Notes under the pieces: model-generated
What the model was told of the DNA's origin: nothing
Databases searched by the model: none
The model's input: the letters and a program-made list of their open reading frames with translations, nothing else
In this document: positions 5,315 through 5,902 of the stretch, one piece after another
Layout of the letters: the number at the start of each line of letters is the position of its first letter
Position numbering within the stretch: the first letter of the stretch is position 1
Made by a program: the position numbers and the translations under genes
Source of the DNA: Firmicutes bacterium CAG:460
GTDB lineage: Bacteria; Bacillota_I; Bacilli_A; RF39; UBA660
Direction of reading: 5' to 3'
Assembly (NCBI GenBank): GCA_000437355.1
Contig: FR899775.1
Location: 4,361 to 10,262 of the forward strand
Length of the DNA: 5,902 nt

Positions 5315-5902
5315 TAAGTTGTTCATAGTATTTTTTATATTCTTATGTATTTATATTCTTTTGTTTACAAAGATAATTAAGTATGAAAGTAAGTTAGATA
5401 TAAGAAAAAACGTTTTTGAGGGAGTTATAACAAGTATTAAGTTCGAAGGAGATAGGTTAGTTCTTGATGTAAAAGGTGAAGAGAGACTTATAACTAATTA
5501 TTATGTAAAAAGTAAGGAAGAAAAGAATACAATTCTTGATGTAATACATCATGGGGATAAAATAATGTTAAAAGGAACATTAAAAGTTCCTTTTAACAAT
5601 ACTATTCCTAATAATTTTAATTATAAAAATTATTTATATAACAAAAAGATATATTATACATTAAGTGTAGATAGTTATGAAATAATAAAGAATAATAAAA
5701 ATATATTATATAAAATAAAAGATAAATTATATAAAAAAATAATAAATTTAGATAATAGTGATTATTATTTAGCTTTTATTTTAGGAGATAAAACTCTTTT
5801 ATCTAGTGAAATATATAATTCTTTTCAAAGTAATGGTATAAGTCATTTATTAGCATTATCTGGTATGCATATAAATATTTTATTATTAATAATAAATATG
5901 TT
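5283..5902 (+). CDS. comEC: ComEC/Rec2 competence channel protein, N-terminal part
   Basis: ComEC is the polytopic membrane protein that carries one DNA strand into the cytoplasm. The frame starts at ATG 5283, inside comEA, 10 bases after AGGA (5269-5272), and is open to the window edge: 206 residues visible and 3'-truncated. The alternative TTG at 5319 would cut into the N-terminal hydrophobic segment. Residues 13-29 (LFIVFFIFLCIYILLFT) form a membrane helix. Residues about 45-135 look like the extracellular OB-type DUF4131 domain (VFEGVITSIKFEGDRLVLDV, then PNNFNYKNYLYNKKIYY). Residues 162-206 begin the competence domain with the hallmark FILGDKTLL and SNGISHLLALSGMHINILL. The usual full length is several hundred residues more, with a C-terminal metallo-beta-lactamase domain in many members, which cannot be checked here. 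The overlap with comEA indicates co-transcription and translational coupling. Confidence 0.92.
   Translation, partial: MRSLKTILQYNKLFIVFFIFLCIYILLFTKIIKYESKLDIRKNVFEGVITSIKFEGDRLVLDVKGEERLITNYYVKSKEEKNTILDVIHHGDKIMLKGTLKVPFNNTIPNNFNYKNYLYNKKIYYTLSVDSYEIIKNNKNILYKIKDKLYKKIINLDNSDYYLAFILGDKTLLSSEIYNSFQSNGISHLLALSGMHINILLLIINM

Overview
The window looks like chromosomal DNA of a low-GC, Gram-positive-type bacterium of the Bacilli/Mollicutes-like gut lineages (Bacillota or uncultured RF39-type relatives). The evidence is the very AT-rich coding sequence with A/T-ending codons, strong AGGAGG-type ribosome sites, a consensus sigma-A-type promoter, a Gram-positive comEA-comEC pair and single-pass anchored surface proteins. 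Tryptophan is written as TGG throughout and no in-frame TGA occurs in the intact genes, so the standard bacterial code fits. All genes lie on the + strand.

Bases 1-2605 hold a surface-polymer O-acylation module. A 5'-truncated MBOAT acyltransferase (1-1229) is followed after 9 bases by a membrane-anchored SGNH/GDSL-like protein (1239-2171). A third reading frame, translationally coupled by an 8-base overlap, is broken by a frameshift near 2321-2325 (2164-2605). The first two presumably pass acyl groups across the membrane and onto an extracellular polymer. The role of the third is unknown.

Bases 2606-4517 form an independent unit: a near-perfect promoter (TTGACT, 17 bases, TATACT) whose -10 box lies inside a perfect 24-bp palindrome, a 591-residue anchored surface protein, and a rho-independent terminator at 4480-4517. 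The protein gene carries two in-frame tandem duplications (a 54-bp unit and a 312-bp unit). Near its 3' end is a sharply bounded stretch of 38 codons (4274-4387) in which no codon ends in A, GC rises to about 56 percent over 4281-4380, and the reading frame ends in a GVRPSF-type motif. This resembles the variable region of a diversity-generating retroelement (DGR) target, although no reverse transcriptase or template repeat lies in the window. It is the most interesting signal here.

Bases 4518-5902 begin the late-competence DNA-uptake operon. comEA (4625-5314) has its ribosome site inside a short CCTCC/GGAGG hairpin. It overlaps by 32 bases the start of comEC (5283 to the window edge, truncated). 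ComEA would bind incoming DNA outside the membrane and ComEC would form the channel.
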